From contig NZ_PYFX01000006.1 of assembly GCF_003020115.1 (NCBI RefSeq), positions 124,001 to 188,000 on the forward strand: DNA of 64,000 bases, in the 5' to 3' direction. A program made the translations under genes and the position numbers. This DNA is from Bradyrhizobium sp. MOS002 (lineage in GTDB: Bacteria > Pseudomonadota > Alphaproteobacteria > Rhizobiales > Xanthobacteraceae). The notes beneath the pieces are model-generated. The model worked only from the letters and a program-made list of their open reading frames with translations, was not told the origin of the DNA and searched no databases. Below, in pieces: positions 8,052 to 17,957 of this stretch; the stretch's first letter is position 1; each line of letters starts with the position of its first letter.

Positions 8052-9092
8052 TCAAGCGTCGGCGGTCTCCACCGCCGCCAGCATGCCGGTCTTGGCGTGA
8101 CAGTTCAGATATTCGAAGAGCTGCTCGTCGGCAGTTGCCACGGTGACCTCGTGATAGAGTCGCAGTTTTGCCGAGGGGCCGAGCGTCGACAGATACTTCA
8201 TCGCGGCGCCGAATATCTTGACGTGAGTCGGATGCGATTCCGCCCACCGCTCCAGCGCAGCCAGGCTCTTCCACCAGCTTTGACCGTAGGATTTTTCACT
8301 CGCGTCCCCGTCGGCTGCGAGTACGCGCATGTAACGGTTGGCGTAGCAGCCGATGCCGAGGCCGTCATCGCGCAGGAAATCCATGCCCTCGCGCAATACC
8401 GGTTCGACGTCGTCGAGATAGAGCTTTCGCTCCGACGCCTCGGTATCGCTCCAGTCCTGGCCTGATCGGATCAGGCAGAGATTGTCGTGCGCCCGCACGC
8501 GCAGCCGCGCGCCGTCGCGGATCAATTCGGGATTGCCGCCCGGCGACATCGGATCGGTCTGCGACAGCGGGATGCGGTCGCGCATGCCACCCCAATAGGC
8601 GTGCTCCTGCACCTCGCCGCTCATGCCGCCGGCGATTGCGGCGACGCCCTCGGGCCGGTCGAGCGAGGAAAACAGCGTCTCGTGCCGCGCCACCGTGGGA
8701 CGCAGCACCTCGACGAACGTGCCTATGCCCTCGGGCTGCGTTCCGGTCCAGGCCTCGCGCGCCGGTGCAAACCATTTGTCGAACCGCGCAATGTCGTCCC
8801 AATAGGCCACGGAGACGACGTTCTCGTAGCCGGCCTGATCGACATAGCGGGCGCGGTCCCAATGCGAGGGCCCGCCTTCCGCAGCAAACCGCGCCGCGAT
8901 GTTGGCGAGAGCGTCCGTCGCAGCCGCCGGCACCGTACCGCGATATTGCAGGCCGAAATAGGCCATCCCGACGCGGTTCACCGCAGACTTATAGCGCGCC
9001 ACGAAGGACGGGTATGGCGGCTGGTAATCGTCCGGCACGCGCTTGTGGCGCGTGCGCGGGGTCTCGAGATGCAGAGGAATCGCGGATTCCAT
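8052..9092 (-). CDS. Aldoxime dehydratase (phenylacetaldoxime dehydratase family)
   Basis: Heme enzyme family (EC 4.99.1.x) that dehydrates aldoximes to nitriles. The 346-residue length is close to the usual 350. Recognised segments are the N-terminal RHKRVPDDYQPPYPSF, YFGLQYRG, and the histidine-bearing C-terminal part WAESHPTHVKIFGA and LRLYHEV. In characterised members a C-terminal histidine ligates heme and another acts in catalysis. His287/His290 and His314 are the candidates here, an assignment made by position only. The ribosome site AAGGGGAGG is strong. It lies 27 bases downstream of the nitrilase gene on the same strand, so the product of this enzyme is the substrate of its neighbour. 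Confidence 0.9.
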   Translation of the reverse strand: MESAIPLHLETPRTRHKRVPDDYQPPYPSFVARYKSAVNRVGMAYFGLQYRGTVPAAATDALANIAARFAAEGGPSHWDRARYVDQAGYENVVSVAYWDDIARFDKWFAPAREAWTGTQPEGIGTFVEVLRPTVARHETLFSSLDRPEGVAAIAGGMSGEVQEHAYWGGMRDRIPLSQTDPMSPGGNPELIRDGARLRVRAHDNLCLIRSGQDWSDTEASERKLYLDDVEPVLREGMDFLRDDGLGIGCYANRYMRVLAADGDASEKSYGQSWWKSLAALERWAESHPTHVKIFGAAMKYLSTLGPSAKLRLYHEVTVATADEQLFEYLNCHAKTGMLAAVETADA

Positions 9093-9119
9093 GATCGTGC
9101 CTCCCCTTGATTCCGGCGA

Positions 9120-10136
9120 TCAGCTCGCCGCCGCGGCAATGTCCGTGGGCTCGACGGTGTCGACCGGCAGTGCAAACTGCTCGACGCGCTGGTATCGCTT
9201 CTTGTTGAGCAGGAGCCGCGTCACGTCGGGGCGCGAATAGTGCCCGGCTGGATCAGCGGCGTTCTTGGCGACGCCGATGGCGCCAAGATCGATCTCGGCG
9301 ATCAAGAGGCCCTCCTGGTCCGGCGCGAGCTTGTCGCCGATCTGGCTGCCATCGGGACCGTAAATGGCGGCGAAGCCACCGCCGACATGCAACAACGCGT
9401 GCTTGTCCGGCCGATCACAGAGCTCGTCGATCATCGCCTGCGAGACCGTTGCGCAAGGCGCCAGCACGAAGCAGGAGCCCTCCACAGCGTAGACGCGCGA
9501 GGCGGCGTTGTTGACCTCGGCGCCGAGCGCCGGCGCGAACGGATCGTAGAGCGAAAAGCTCGGCCAGGCCGCGACATGGACCTGCTCGTTCTGGGCATAC
9601 ATGGCGTATTTCGACAGCGGCTGGAGATGCTCCCAGCAGCACAGGGCGCCGATGCGGCCGATGTCGGGCCGCGCATGTACGGCGAGATCGCTGCCGTCGC
9701 CCTCGCCATAGACCGTTCGCTCGGCATGGGTCGGCCGCAGCTTGCGGCGCTTTGCGATGGTCTCGCCGTCCGGCCCGATCAGCCATTGCGCCAGATAAAG
9801 ACTGCCGCCGTCGCGCTCGGACAGGCCGAGCACGGCAGTGAGCTTGGCCTTGCGCACGGCATCGCGCAGCCGCTCGGCCTGCGGACTGTCATAGGACAGC
9901 GAATTGTCGAAATAGCGCTGCACGAAGCCGCGGCCGATCGCCCAGGCCGGCGAATCCATCCAGATGTGCCAGGGGTAGCCGGGGATGAAGGCTTCCGGAA
10001 AAGCGATCAGCTTGGCACCCTTCTCGGCGGCGTCCCTGATCAGGGCGATCGACTTGTCGATCGAGGCGTCGAGATCGAGCCAGGCCGGCGCCGCCTGCAC
10101 CACCGCGACCTTGTATTTCGGATGTTCGATGCCCAT
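9120..10136 (-). CDS. Nitrilase
   Basis: Carbon-nitrogen hydrolase that converts nitriles to carboxylic acids and ammonia. The 338-residue protein shows the catalytic triad of the superfamily: Glu48 in AFPEAFIPGYP, Lys132 in KRRKLRPTH and Cys167 in GALCCWEHLQ. Length and motifs fit true nitrilases of branch 1 rather than amidases. It is first in a two-gene minus-strand unit with the aldoxime dehydratase and is divergent from an AraC-type regulator, the common arrangement of aldoxime-nitrile clusters. Natural substrates could be aryl- or indole-acetonitriles, but this is not shown by the sequence. Confidence 0.93.
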   Translation of the reverse strand: MGIEHPKYKVAVVQAAPAWLDLDASIDKSIALIRDAAEKGAKLIAFPEAFIPGYPWHIWMDSPAWAIGRGFVQRYFDNSLSYDSPQAERLRDAVRKAKLTAVLGLSERDGGSLYLAQWLIGPDGETIAKRRKLRPTHAERTVYGEGDGSDLAVHARPDIGRIGALCCWEHLQPLSKYAMYAQNEQVHVAAWPSFSLYDPFAPALGAEVNNAASRVYAVEGSCFVLAPCATVSQAMIDELCDRPDKHALLHVGGGFAAIYGPDGSQIGDKLAPDQEGLLIAEIDLGAIGVAKNAADPAGHYSRPDVTRLLLNKKRYQRVEQFALPVDTVEPTDIAAAAS

Positions 10137-10334
10137 TCCCGCCTCCCTTGCCGGTTGATCGGAAGCCAGGTCCGATGCAGTCTATTTGACCAAGCCGGGC
10201 AGCGGGCGCTCGACCGCGGCGGAACAAAAACTCGACCGGACGGGGATCGCCGGCCCGGTACGGGATTTGCCTCCGGTCAGGCGGGACCTGCGCCGACACG
10301 CGATTTTACGGGATGTGAAAGGGAGGCTCTGCAG

Positions 10335-11291
10335 ATGCCCATCCAGTTCACCACGGACGACAGCCCAGGCCATCGCCGCCTTGCGCTCTGGCAAGATATT
10401 GTCTGCGACGTCTTCGTCGGGCTCGACTGCAAGTCCGATCTTGGCAGCGCCTTTCGCGGCTCGGTCACCCGGGCGCCACTGGGCAAGGCGGAATGCTCCG
10501 AGGTCTGCTCCGACCGTCAGCACGTGTTGCGCACGCCCTCGCGCATCGCGCGCTCGGATCAGGATTTCATCCTGATCGCGCTCGGCAATCGCGGCACCGG
10601 CGGCGTGGTGCAGGACGGCCGCGAGGCCGTGGTGCATCCGGGAGAGTTTGCGCTCTATGACACTACCCGTCCCTACGAGCTGAAATTCGACGGCACCTTC
10701 ACGCAGACCATCTTCAAGGTGCCGCGCGAGATGCTGCAGCGCCGGCTCGGCGCGACCGAAGCCCTTACCGCCAGCGCTTTCGGACCGGACTCGCCGCTGC
10801 AGAGGATCGCCTACGATTTCATCTACCGGCTCTGCCAGAGCGCGGATCAGATCGATCCACACCACGCCGCCGCTCTGTCGGAACAGGCCGTCGATGTCCT
10901 GGCAATGGCGCTGGGCGAGCGGCTAGGCAAGACGCCGCTGCCGTCCTCGACCCATCGCTCCGCCCTGCTCTACCGGCTGAAGGCGCATATCCGGGCTCAT
11001 CTTGCCGATCCCGACCTCTCGCTGTCCGAGACCGCAGCGGCGCTCGGCATCTCGTCCCGCTACGTCAACGATCTCCTGGCCGACGAGGACACCTCGTTTC
11101 AGCGCTACGTCCTCGGTGAGCGCCTCGCTCAATGCAGGCGCGACCTCGTCTCCGCCGTGCTCGCTCACCGCCACATCGGGGAGATCGCCTTCGCCTGGGG
11201 CTTCAACGACCTCTCGCATTTCGGCCGCGTCTTCCGCGAGCATTTCGGGATGTCGCCGCGCGACTTCCGGCAGAGCCAGTTGCGGCATTGA
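10335..11291 (+). CDS. AraC-family transcriptional regulator of the aldoxime/nitrile genes
   Basis: 318 residues. The N-terminal part matches the AraC-binding-like domain (AraC_binding_2) seen in NitR and FeaR regulators, with the block EFALYDTTRPYELKF. The C-terminal 100 residues form the AraC helix-turn-helix pair, with LSETAAALGISSRYVNDL and IGEIAFAWGFNDLSHFGRVF. The open frame runs far upstream, but ATG 10335 has a GGGAGG ribosome site nine bases before it. Its divergent position to the nitrilase and aldoxime dehydratase suggests it activates them, probably with an aldoxime or nitrile as effector (inference). Confidence 0.9.
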   Translation: MPIQFTTDDSPGHRRLALWQDIVCDVFVGLDCKSDLGSAFRGSVTRAPLGKAECSEVCSDRQHVLRTPSRIARSDQDFILIALGNRGTGGVVQDGREAVVHPGEFALYDTTRPYELKFDGTFTQTIFKVPREMLQRRLGATEALTASAFGPDSPLQRIAYDFIYRLCQSADQIDPHHAAALSEQAVDVLAMALGERLGKTPLPSSTHRSALLYRLKAHIRAHLADPDLSLSETAAALGISSRYVNDLLADEDTSFQRYVLGERLAQCRRDLVSAVLAHRHIGEIAFAWGFNDLSHFGRVFREHFGMSPRDFRQSQLRH

Positions 11292-11391
11292 CGCCCCGGG
11301 CAGCCATTGGCTCGAGCCTTCGCTTCAGGCGAAGGTAATGCTCGTGAATTCCAGATTGTCAGGTGCTGCCGCCGGGATCAGGCTCGGCACC

Positions 11392-11628
11392 ATGAGAACC
11401 AACGCCACGATAAGCGGATCGGAGGCCTTGCTGGGCGTGATCGCGATCCGGCTCGCGGTGCTGGTCGCGGTGGGCTGGAGCCTGACGCTCCTGCCGCGGC
11501 AGGCGCGCGATGGAGAAGCCGCCTGTGTGGCCTCTCCTGCAACAAGGGGCGCGGCTCGGCTTCCGGCGACGACGGCCAGCCCGCGCGTAACTGACGCAGC
11601 ATTCGACGACATGCGTCTGCACGACTAG
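11392..11628 (+). CDS. Small hypothetical membrane protein
   Basis: A possible 78-residue protein starting at ATG 11392. It has one hydrophobic segment (about residues 12-30, within LLGVIAIRLAVLVAVGWSLTL) and a hydrophilic tail with no recognised domain. No strong ribosome site stands before it, and the frame is open for a long way upstream because of high GC. It may be a real small membrane protein or a chance frame. It sits alone between the AraC regulator and an aldo/keto reductase. Confidence 0.4.
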   Translation: MRTNATISGSEALLGVIAIRLAVLVAVGWSLTLLPRQARDGEAACVASPATRGAARLPATTASPRVTDAAFDDMRLHD

Positions 11629-11743
11629 GCCTCTCTCAAGCAAGGCCGGTATGTGAGCGCGGCGTAGGACATGGCACGTGCTTGCACTACCATCCGCACA
11701 GAGGTCGCGGGGATCAATCAGCGGCCAGCCGAGGAGCATATCG

Positions 11744-12769
11744 ATGGAATACCGACGCTTGGGCCGCTCGGGCCTCATGGTGCCCGCCTTGAGTCTTGGG
11801 ACCGGCACGTTCGGCGGCGTGGGCCGCCTCGCTGCGTGGGGCACGACTGACGCGACCGAAGCGCGACGCCTTCTGGATATCTGCCTCGATGCCGGCGTGT
11901 CGATGTTCGACACCGCGAACGTCTATTCGCTCGGCGAATCCGAGCGCGTTCTCGGCGAAGCCATCAAGGGCCGCCGCGACAAGGTGCTGGTCTCGACCAA
12001 GGCGACGTTCCGCTTAGGCGACGGCCCCAACGACATCGGATCGTCACGGCAGCATCTGCTCGCGGCCGTTGATGCTTCGCTGAGCCGGCTCGGTACCGAT
12101 TACATCGATCTGTTCCAGCTCCACGGCTTCGACGCCTTCACCCCGCCTGAAGAGGTGCTGGCGACCCTCGACGTGCTCGTGCGCGCCGGCAAGATCCGCT
12201 ACGTCGGCGTGTCGAACTTTTCGGGCTGGCACCTGATGAAATCGCTTGGCGTTGCCGACAAGCACGGCTTCCCGCGCTACGTCGCCAACCAGACCTACTA
12301 TTCACTGATCGGGCGCGACTACGAATGGGAGCTGATGCCGCTCGGCCTCGACCAGGGGTTAGGGGCAGTGGTCTGGTCGCCGCTCGGATGGGGACGTCTC
12401 ACCGGAAAGATCCGCCGCGGCCAGCCAAAGCCTGAGTTGAGCCGCCTGCCCAAGACGGCCGAGTTCGGCCCGCCCGTGCCGGACGAGCACGTCTATCGCG
12501 TCGTCGATGCGATCGACGAAGTCGCCAAGGAAACGGGCAAGAGCGTCTCGCAGATCGCGCTGAACTGGCTGCTGCAGCGTCCGACCGTCTCGACGCTGAT
12601 CATCGGCGCGCGCAACGAGACGCAGCTGCGCGAAAATCTCGGCGCGGTCGGCTGGTCATTGACCAAGGACCAGATCGCAAAGCTCGACGCGGCGAGCACG
12701 GTGACGCTGCCCTATCCTTACTGGCACCAGCGCACGGCCTTTACCGACCGCAATCCGCCGCCGGTGTAG
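11744..12769 (+). CDS. Aldo/keto reductase
   Basis: NAD(P)H-dependent oxidoreductase of the TIM-barrel AKR family. In the 341-residue protein the catalytic tetrad is visible as Asp56, Tyr61, Lys86 and His127 (DTANVYS, VSTKATF, LFQLHGFD). Cofactor-binding segments near the C-terminus include LIIGARNETQLREN. Length and motifs fit the YghZ/AKR11-12 type rather than the shorter enzyme at 36.6 kb. The start was set at ATG 11744 after a GAGGAG ribosome site. Substrate unknown. Confidence 0.92.
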   Translation: MEYRRLGRSGLMVPALSLGTGTFGGVGRLAAWGTTDATEARRLLDICLDAGVSMFDTANVYSLGESERVLGEAIKGRRDKVLVSTKATFRLGDGPNDIGSSRQHLLAAVDASLSRLGTDYIDLFQLHGFDAFTPPEEVLATLDVLVRAGKIRYVGVSNFSGWHLMKSLGVADKHGFPRYVANQTYYSLIGRDYEWELMPLGLDQGLGAVVWSPLGWGRLTGKIRRGQPKPELSRLPKTAEFGPPVPDEHVYRVVDAIDEVAKETGKSVSQIALNWLLQRPTVSTLIIGARNETQLRENLGAVGWSLTKDQIAKLDAASTVTLPYPYWHQRTAFTDRNPPPV

Positions 12770-12857
12770 CGGCCGGCGCGCCGGCGCGGACCGGCTTGAG
12801 CTGCATCAAGCCGGACTGCGCGGGAGGTGGCATCGTGCGCACCCGCGAGGCAGCCCG

Positions 12858-13019
12858 ATGCGCCGATTTGCCATGAAGGCCCTGTTCACCGCTCTCAGTC
12901 TCAACCGCGCTGAGCGCAGCGGAATCGATTGGGACCGCACCATCCGGATCGTCTCGACCGCGGTGACGGTTGGGCTCGTCGCCCTTTATGTGTTCGGTAA
13001 GTCGACCTCGCGCTGGTGA
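12858..13019 (+). CDS. Single-helix small membrane protein (53 aa)
   Basis: A short frame from ATG 12858 to TGA 13019. It encodes a basic N-terminus (MRRFAMKALF), a middle ERSGIDWDRTIRI, and one hydrophobic helix, VSTAVTVGLVALYVFG, followed by a short polar end. An internal ATG at 12873 could also start it. The clean helix at the end of an otherwise polar peptide argues for coding. No family recognised. Confidence 0.5.
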   Translation: MRRFAMKALFTALSLNRAERSGIDWDRTIRIVSTAVTVGLVALYVFGKSTSRW

Positions 13020-13167
13020 GCCAGCGAAGGCCGTCCCGACCCATGCCCGCGATGCCGTGAGACCCGCGCCCGGCGCAGGAACCGCCCGTATCCTGCCGGG
13101 TTGCGATGCATCTCGCAATTTCCTAATCCGGAGACGAACCACGGCTCGAATCAAGCTCGCCGCCATC

Positions 13168-14589
13168 ATGTCGCCAGCCCCCATGGAGCACGCCGACGGC
13201 CTGCCGCAACCGCAGCGCAACCAGGCGGTCCTCACCATTGCGCTCGGCATCATCATGGCAGTGGTCGACAGCGCCATCGCCAACGTCGCGCTGCCGACGA
13301 TCGCGGCTGATCTCGACGCGAGCCCGGCGTTCTCGATCTGGATCGTCAACGGCTACCAGCTCGCGATCACGATCTCGCTGCTGCCGCTGGCTTCGCTCGG
13401 CGAGATCGTCGGCTATCGCCGCGTCTATCTGGTCGGGCTGGTGCTGTTCACGCTTGCCTCCGCATTCTGCGCGCTGGCCCACACGCTGCCGCTCCTCACG
13501 ATTGCACGCATCGTGCAGGGGTTCGGCGCGGCCGGCATCATGAGCGTCAACGCAGCGCTGGTGCGTTTCACTTACCCACGCAGCCAGCTCGGCCGCGGCA
13601 TCGGGCTCAACGCCCTCGTCGTCGCCTTCTCGGCCGCGGTCGGCCCGACGCTCGCCGCCGGCATCCTCGCGTTCGGCAGCTGGCCCTGGCTGTTCGCCAT
13701 CAACGTCCCGCTCGGCGTGGTGACACTGGTTCTGGGCCTGCGCAGCCTGCCGCACACCAGGCCCGCGAGCCATTCTTTCGACTGGCAAAGCGCGGGGCTG
13801 TCCGCGATCACCTTCGGCGTCGGCATCGCCGCGATCGACAGCGTCGGTCACGGCGAGGCAGCGCTCACCTGCCTCGTGCAGTTCGCCGTCGCTCTCGTCG
13901 CCGGCGCACTGCTGATCTACCGCGAGACCCACATGGCCTCGCCGCTGCTGCCAATCGACCTGTTGCGCATTCCGGTGTTCGCCCTGTCGATTGCGACCTC
14001 GATCGCCTCGTTCTGCGGGCAGATGCTGGCCTTCGTTGCGATCCCCTTCTATCTCCAGAGCCGCTTCGGCTATTCGGCGGTGCATATGGGCCTCTTGATC
14101 ACGCCGTGGCCGATCGCGGTGGCGTTCGCAGCCCCCCTCGCCGGCCGCCTGGTCGAGCATTATCCGGCCGGCCTGCTCGGCGGCATCGGGCTCACGCTGT
14201 TCGCCTGCGGCCTCGCTGCGCTCGCCTTGCTGCCGGCGGCCCCGACGCCGCTCGACGTGATCTGGCGGATGGCGCTGGCCGGCGCCGGCTTCGGCCTGTT
14301 CCAGACACCCAACAACCGCACCATGATCGCGGCCGCCCCGCGCGAGCGTGCCGGCGGCGCCAGCGGAATGCTGGGGACGGCGCGGCTGCTTGGGCAGACC
14401 ACCGGCGCGGCGCTGGTCGCGCTGTTCCTCGGCCGCTATCCGATCGAGGGAACCAGGATCGCGTTGCTGACCGGCGTCGGCTTCGCGCTCTGCGGCGCGG
14501 CGCTGAGCATGTTGCGACTGTCGCCCGCAGGAGCCCGCGGCGCCGAGCATGTTCGGGTGCAGGACGACCAGCGCCTGCGCGGCGAATAG
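13168..14589 (+). CDS. MFS transporter, DHA2 (14-TM) multidrug efflux family
   Basis: Predicted proton-driven efflux pump in the inner membrane. The 473-residue protein has many hydrophobic helices. The first shows MAVVDSAIANVALPTIAADL, the classic DHA2 motif D1 (LDxTIVNVALP), with Ser for Thr. It is followed by the GYRRVYLVGLVLF loop, RIVQGFGAAGIM, and motif C-like NALVVAFSAAVGPTLAAGI. An upstream extension to 12970 is possible but lacks a helix or ribosome site. It stands alone, with no adjacent membrane-fusion protein or regulator, so the substrate cannot be guessed. Confidence 0.9.
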   Translation: MSPAPMEHADGLPQPQRNQAVLTIALGIIMAVVDSAIANVALPTIAADLDASPAFSIWIVNGYQLAITISLLPLASLGEIVGYRRVYLVGLVLFTLASAFCALAHTLPLLTIARIVQGFGAAGIMSVNAALVRFTYPRSQLGRGIGLNALVVAFSAAVGPTLAAGILAFGSWPWLFAINVPLGVVTLVLGLRSLPHTRPASHSFDWQSAGLSAITFGVGIAAIDSVGHGEAALTCLVQFAVALVAGALLIYRETHMASPLLPIDLLRIPVFALSIATSIASFCGQMLAFVAIPFYLQSRFGYSAVHMGLLITPWPIAVAFAAPLAGRLVEHYPAGLLGGIGLTLFACGLAALALLPAAPTPLDVIWRMALAGAGFGLFQTPNNRTMIAAAPRERAGGASGMLGTARLLGQTTGAALVALFLGRYPIEGTRIALLTGVGFALCGAALSMLRLSPAGARGAEHVRVQDDQRLRGE

Positions 14590-14635
14590 CGCGTGACCAT
14601 TTAGGAAGGCCGATTTCGGCGGCGTCCGCCGCGCC

Positions 14636-15181
14636 TCACATCTTCACCATCTCGGTGCGATATTTCGGCAGCAGTGCCGCGATCAGCTTGCCTTTCTCGG
14701 CCATCTCTTCCGGGGTCGGCTTCGGCGGTGGCGATGTGCGGCCTTCGACGGGAAAGCCAACCGCCAGGAAGAATTCGTCCTGCCCCGCCGGCGTGCACAT
14801 GCAGAGCATACGGGCCGTCTTGCCGGACACGTTCTTGAACGCGTGCGGCGCGTTGGCCGGAACGTTGACGGTCGACCCCGCACTTACGGTGTGGGACTTA
14901 CCGCGAAAGGTGAATTCAAGTTCGCCTTCGAGCAGCGTGAACATTTCCTCGAAGTCATGGCGGTGCGGCGGGGGCCCGCCGCCGGCGGGCACCAGCATGT
15001 CGACCAGGCAATAACGTCCTGCAGTCTGCGCGCCCGACACCAGGACCGTGTAGGTGCCGCCGGCCACGGAGATATGCGGCACGTCAGCGCCTTCGGGATC
15101 GGCGACCGTCAGGGCGCGGCTGGGATCGTCGGCGGGGATCGAGGAAGCTGACAACGAGTTTGCAGAAGGCGTGTTGGTCAT
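14636..15181 (-). CDS. Cupin-domain protein
   Basis: A 181-residue single-domain cupin. Motif 1 is visible as GGGPPPHRHDFEEMFTLLEGE and motif 2 as NVPANAPHAFKNVSG, giving the His/His/Glu/His metal set of the fold. A C-terminal helical tail (PTPEEMAEKGKLIAALLPKY) follows. Such proteins range from dioxygenases to small-molecule binders, and no specific activity can be assigned. The gene ends close to the convergent MFS gene. Upstream, on the other side of a bidirectional terminator, clpA ends. Confidence 0.85.
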   Translation of the reverse strand: MTNTPSANSLSASSIPADDPSRALTVADPEGADVPHISVAGGTYTVLVSGAQTAGRYCLVDMLVPAGGGPPPHRHDFEEMFTLLEGELEFTFRGKSHTVSAGSTVNVPANAPHAFKNVSGKTARMLCMCTPAGQDEFFLAVGFPVEGRTSPPPKPTPEEMAEKGKLIAALLPKYRTEMVKM

Positions 15182-15214
15182 ATCGGATCTTCTTGCCTAT
15201 ATTTGACTGCCAAG

Positions 15215-15243
15215 AAAAAGGCCGGCTTCTCAGCCGGCCTTTT
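15215..15243 (-). terminator. Rho-independent terminator after clpA
   Basis: GC-rich perfect hairpin GGCCGGCT-tctc-AGCCGGCC flanked by A and T runs, 19 bases past the clpA stop. Read on the minus strand it ends in a U run. Confidence 0.85.
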
Positions 15244-15261
15244 CAATTCATCGCGTGCAGA

Positions 15262-17667
15262 TCAAGCCTTGACCAGCGGGCTCTTGGTCGGCCCCTTCGA
15301 GCCGCCGGGACCACCGGGCTTGGACTTGCCCGGCGGGCGCTTGCGGGCACCCGGGAGCTTCTCCTGCTTCGGCGTAACCGGACCCTCGACGAACTCGAAG
15401 CCGATCTTGTCCTTGGTCTCGTCCGCCTCGTCCTTGACCAGAACGACGCGAACATGGCCGCCACCCTTGAGCTTGCCGAACAGCACCTCGTCGGCCAGCG
15501 GCTTCTTGATGTGCTCCTGGATCACGCGAGCCATGGGACGTGCGCCCATCTGCTCGTCGTAACCATGCTTCACCAGCCAGGTCTTGGCGGGATCGGACAG
15601 CTCGATGGTGACGTCGCGATCGCCGAGTTGCGCTTCGAGCTGAAGCACGAACTTCTCGACCACCGTGCCGATCACCTCGACGCTGAGATGGCCGAACGAC
15701 ACGACCGCATCGAGACGGTTGCGGAATTCCGGCGCGAACTGCCGGTTGATCGCCTCGTGGTCGTCGCCTTCCCGCTTCGAGCGCGTGAAGCCGAACGCCT
15801 GCTTGGCGAGATCGGACGCCCCCGCATTCGTGGTCATGATCAGGATGACGTTGCGGAAGTTGACCTGCTTGCCGTTGTGGTCGGTGAGCCGGCCGTGATC
15901 CATGATCTGGAGCAGCACGTTGTACAGATCGGGATGCGCCTTCTCGATCTCGTCGAGCAGCACCACGCAATGCGGATGCTGGTCGACACCGTCGGTGAGC
16001 AGGCCGCCCTGATCGAAGCCGACATAGCCGGGAGGCGCGCCGATCAGGCGCGACACGGTGTGCCGCTCCATGTATTCGGACATGTCGAAGCGCAACAGCT
16101 CGACGCCGAGCGACGCCGCGAGCTGCTTCGCGACCTCCGTCTTGCCGACGCCGGTCGGACCCGAGAACAGATAGCAGCCGATCGGCTTCTCCGGCTCGCG
16201 CAGACCGGCTCGCGCCAGCTTGATCGAAGCGGCGAGCGACTCGATCGCCTTGTCCTGACCGAACACGGTACGCTTCAGGGTCTGCTCGAGATGCTTGAGC
16301 ACCTCGGCATCGTCCTTCGACACGCTCTTCGGTGGGATCCGCGCCATCGAGGCGATCGTGGTCTCGATCTCCTTGATGCCGATGGTCTTCTTGCGCTTGT
16401 TCTCGGCGACCAGCATCTGCGCCGCGCCGGATTCGTCGATCACGTCGATCGCCTTGTCCGGCAGCTTGCGGTCGTGGATGTAGCGCGAAGAGAGCTGCAC
16501 CGCAGCCTCGATCGCCTCATTGGTGTATTTCAGCCGGTGGTAGTCCTCGAAGTACGGCTTGAGGCCCTTGAGGATCGCGATCGCGTCCTCGACCGTCGGC
16601 TCGTTGACGTCGATCTTCTGGAAGCGCCGCACCAGCGCGCGGTCCTTCTCGAAGTGCTGGCGGTATTCCTTGTAGGTGGTCGAGCCCATGCAGCGGATGG
16701 TGCCGGAAGCAAGCGCGGGCTTGAGCAGGTTCGAGGCATCCATCGCCCCGCCCGACGTCGCGCCCGCACCGATCACGGTGTGGATCTCGTCGATGAACAG
16801 GATGGCGTTGGGATGCGCCTCGAGCTCCTTCAGCACCTGCTTCAGGCGTTCCTCGAAATCGCCGCGATAGCGCGTACCGGCGAGCAGCGTGCCCATGTCG
16901 AGCGAGAACACGGTCGCAGCCGCCAGCACCTCCGGCACCTCGCTGTCGACGATGCGCTTGGCCAGGCCTTCCGCGATCGCGGTCTTGCCGACGCCGGCCT
17001 CGCCCACGAACAGCGGATTGTTCTTCTGCCGGCGACACAGCACCTGGATCGCGCGGTTGATCTCGGAATTGCGTCCGATCACCGGATCGATCTTGCCGTC
17101 GCGCGCCTTCTTGTTGAGGTTGACGCAATAGGTCTCGAGCGCCTCGCCCTTCTTCTTGGCGTCCTCGCTGCCCTTGGTCTCGGTCTCCTCGTCGACACCG
17201 CGCACGGGCCGCGCCTCGGAGACTCCCGGCCGCTTGGCGATACCGTGGCTGATATAGTTGACGGCGTCGTAGCGCGTCATGTCCTGCTCCTGCAGGAAAT
17301 ACGCGGCATGGCTCTCGCGCTCGGCAAAGATCGCGATCAGCACGTTGGCGCCGGTCACCTCTTCGCGACCGGACGACTGCACGTGGATCACCGCGCGCTG
17401 GATCACGCGCTGGAAGCCTGCGGTCGGCTTGGCGTCGTCGGCGCCATCCGTCACCAGGTTCTCGAATTCGGTCTCAAGGTAATTGACGAGGCTCGTACGG
17501 AGCTTGTCGAGGTCGACGCTACAGGCGCGCATGACGGCGGCTGCATCGGAGTCGTCGATCAGGGAGAGCAAAAGATGCTCGAGCGTCGCGTATTGGTGAT
17601 GACGCTCGTTTGCGATCGCCAGTGCACGATGCAGGGATTGTTCAAGGCTTTGGGAAAAAGTCGGCAT
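15262..17667 (-). CDS. clpA: ATP-dependent Clp protease ATP-binding subunit ClpA
   Basis: AAA+ unfoldase that feeds substrates into ClpP; with ClpS it degrades N-end-rule proteins. The 801-residue protein has the N-domain repeats (residues about 1-145) and a first ATPase module with Walker A GEAGVGKT and Walker B LFIDEIH. The second module has GPTGVGKT and [11 protein letters not shown], followed by the C-terminal D2-small domain. The ClpP-docking tripeptide loop appears as FGF in [12 protein letters not shown], aligned with the IGL of E. coli ClpA. After residue about 760 there is a Pro/Gly/Lys-rich tail not present in E. coli. clpS lies upstream on the same strand across a 290-base gap with no gene, where a separate clpA promoter could sit. 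Confidence 0.97.
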   Translation of the reverse strand: MPTFSQSLEQSLHRALAIANERHHQYATLEHLLLSLIDDSDAAAVMRACSVDLDKLRTSLVNYLETEFENLVTDGADDAKPTAGFQRVIQRAVIHVQSSGREEVTGANVLIAIFAERESHAAYFLQEQDMTRYDAVNYISHGIAKRPGVSEARPVRGVDEETETKGSEDAKKKGEALETYCVNLNKKARDGKIDPVIGRNSEINRAIQVLCRRQKNNPLFVGEAGVGKTAIAEGLAKRIVDSEVPEVLAAATVFSLDMGTLLAGTRYRGDFEERLKQVLKELEAHPNAILFIDEIHTVIGAGATSGGAMDASNLLKPALASGTIRCMGSTTYKEYRQHFEKDRALVRRFQKIDVNEPTVEDAIAILKGLKPYFEDYHRLKYTNEAIEAAVQLSSRYIHDRKLPDKAIDVIDESGAAQMLVAENKRKKTIGIKEIETTIASMARIPPKSVSKDDAEVLKHLEQTLKRTVFGQDKAIESLAASIKLARAGLREPEKPIGCYLFSGPTGVGKTEVAKQLAASLGVELLRFDMSEYMERHTVSRLIGAPPGYVGFDQGGLLTDGVDQHPHCVVLLDEIEKAHPDLYNVLLQIMDHGRLTDHNGKQVNFRNVILIMTTNAGASDLAKQAFGFTRSKREGDDHEAINRQFAPEFRNRLDAVVSFGHLSVEVIGTVVEKFVLQLEAQLGDRDVTIELSDPAKTWLVKHGYDEQMGARPMARVIQEHIKKPLADEVLFGKLKGGGHVRVVLVKDEADETKDKIGFEFVEGPVTPKQEKLPGARKRPPGKSKPGGPGGSKGPTKSPLVKA

Positions 17668-17957
17668 TCGCGTCCTCTATGGCCCCCACCATCATGATCG
17701 TCATCGCCCGGTCAGGCAACAACAACCTTTGTCACATATAGTTATATAAGATCGCGGCGAAAGACCGGTTCCGCGACTCAGGCGGCAGCACAGCTGCGGT
17801 ATTTGTCGATGCAAAACCCGTTCCGATTTGGGCGCGATCGGCACCGGACCGAAATTCCGTAGTTTTGCCGTCTGCAACGAACATCGCCCGCAGACATCAC
17901 GCGGCAATTACACTGCGACGTGCACCAGAACCGGCTTCGAACGCGCCGTAACGTGGC

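Noticed and set aside
9240-10334. Long N-terminal extension of the AraC regulator
   Set aside because: It overlaps the nitrilase gene antisense; a strong ribosome site at 10321 sets the start at 10335.
13123-14550. 475-codon minus-strand open frame
   Set aside because: Antisense to the MFS transporter and composed mainly of Arg, Gln, Glu and Ala; shadow frame.
15160-17697. 845-codon plus-strand open frame
   Set aside because: It lies wholly antisense to clpA, is rich in Arg, Leu and His, and has no domain; it is a mirror of codon bias in a high-GC gene.
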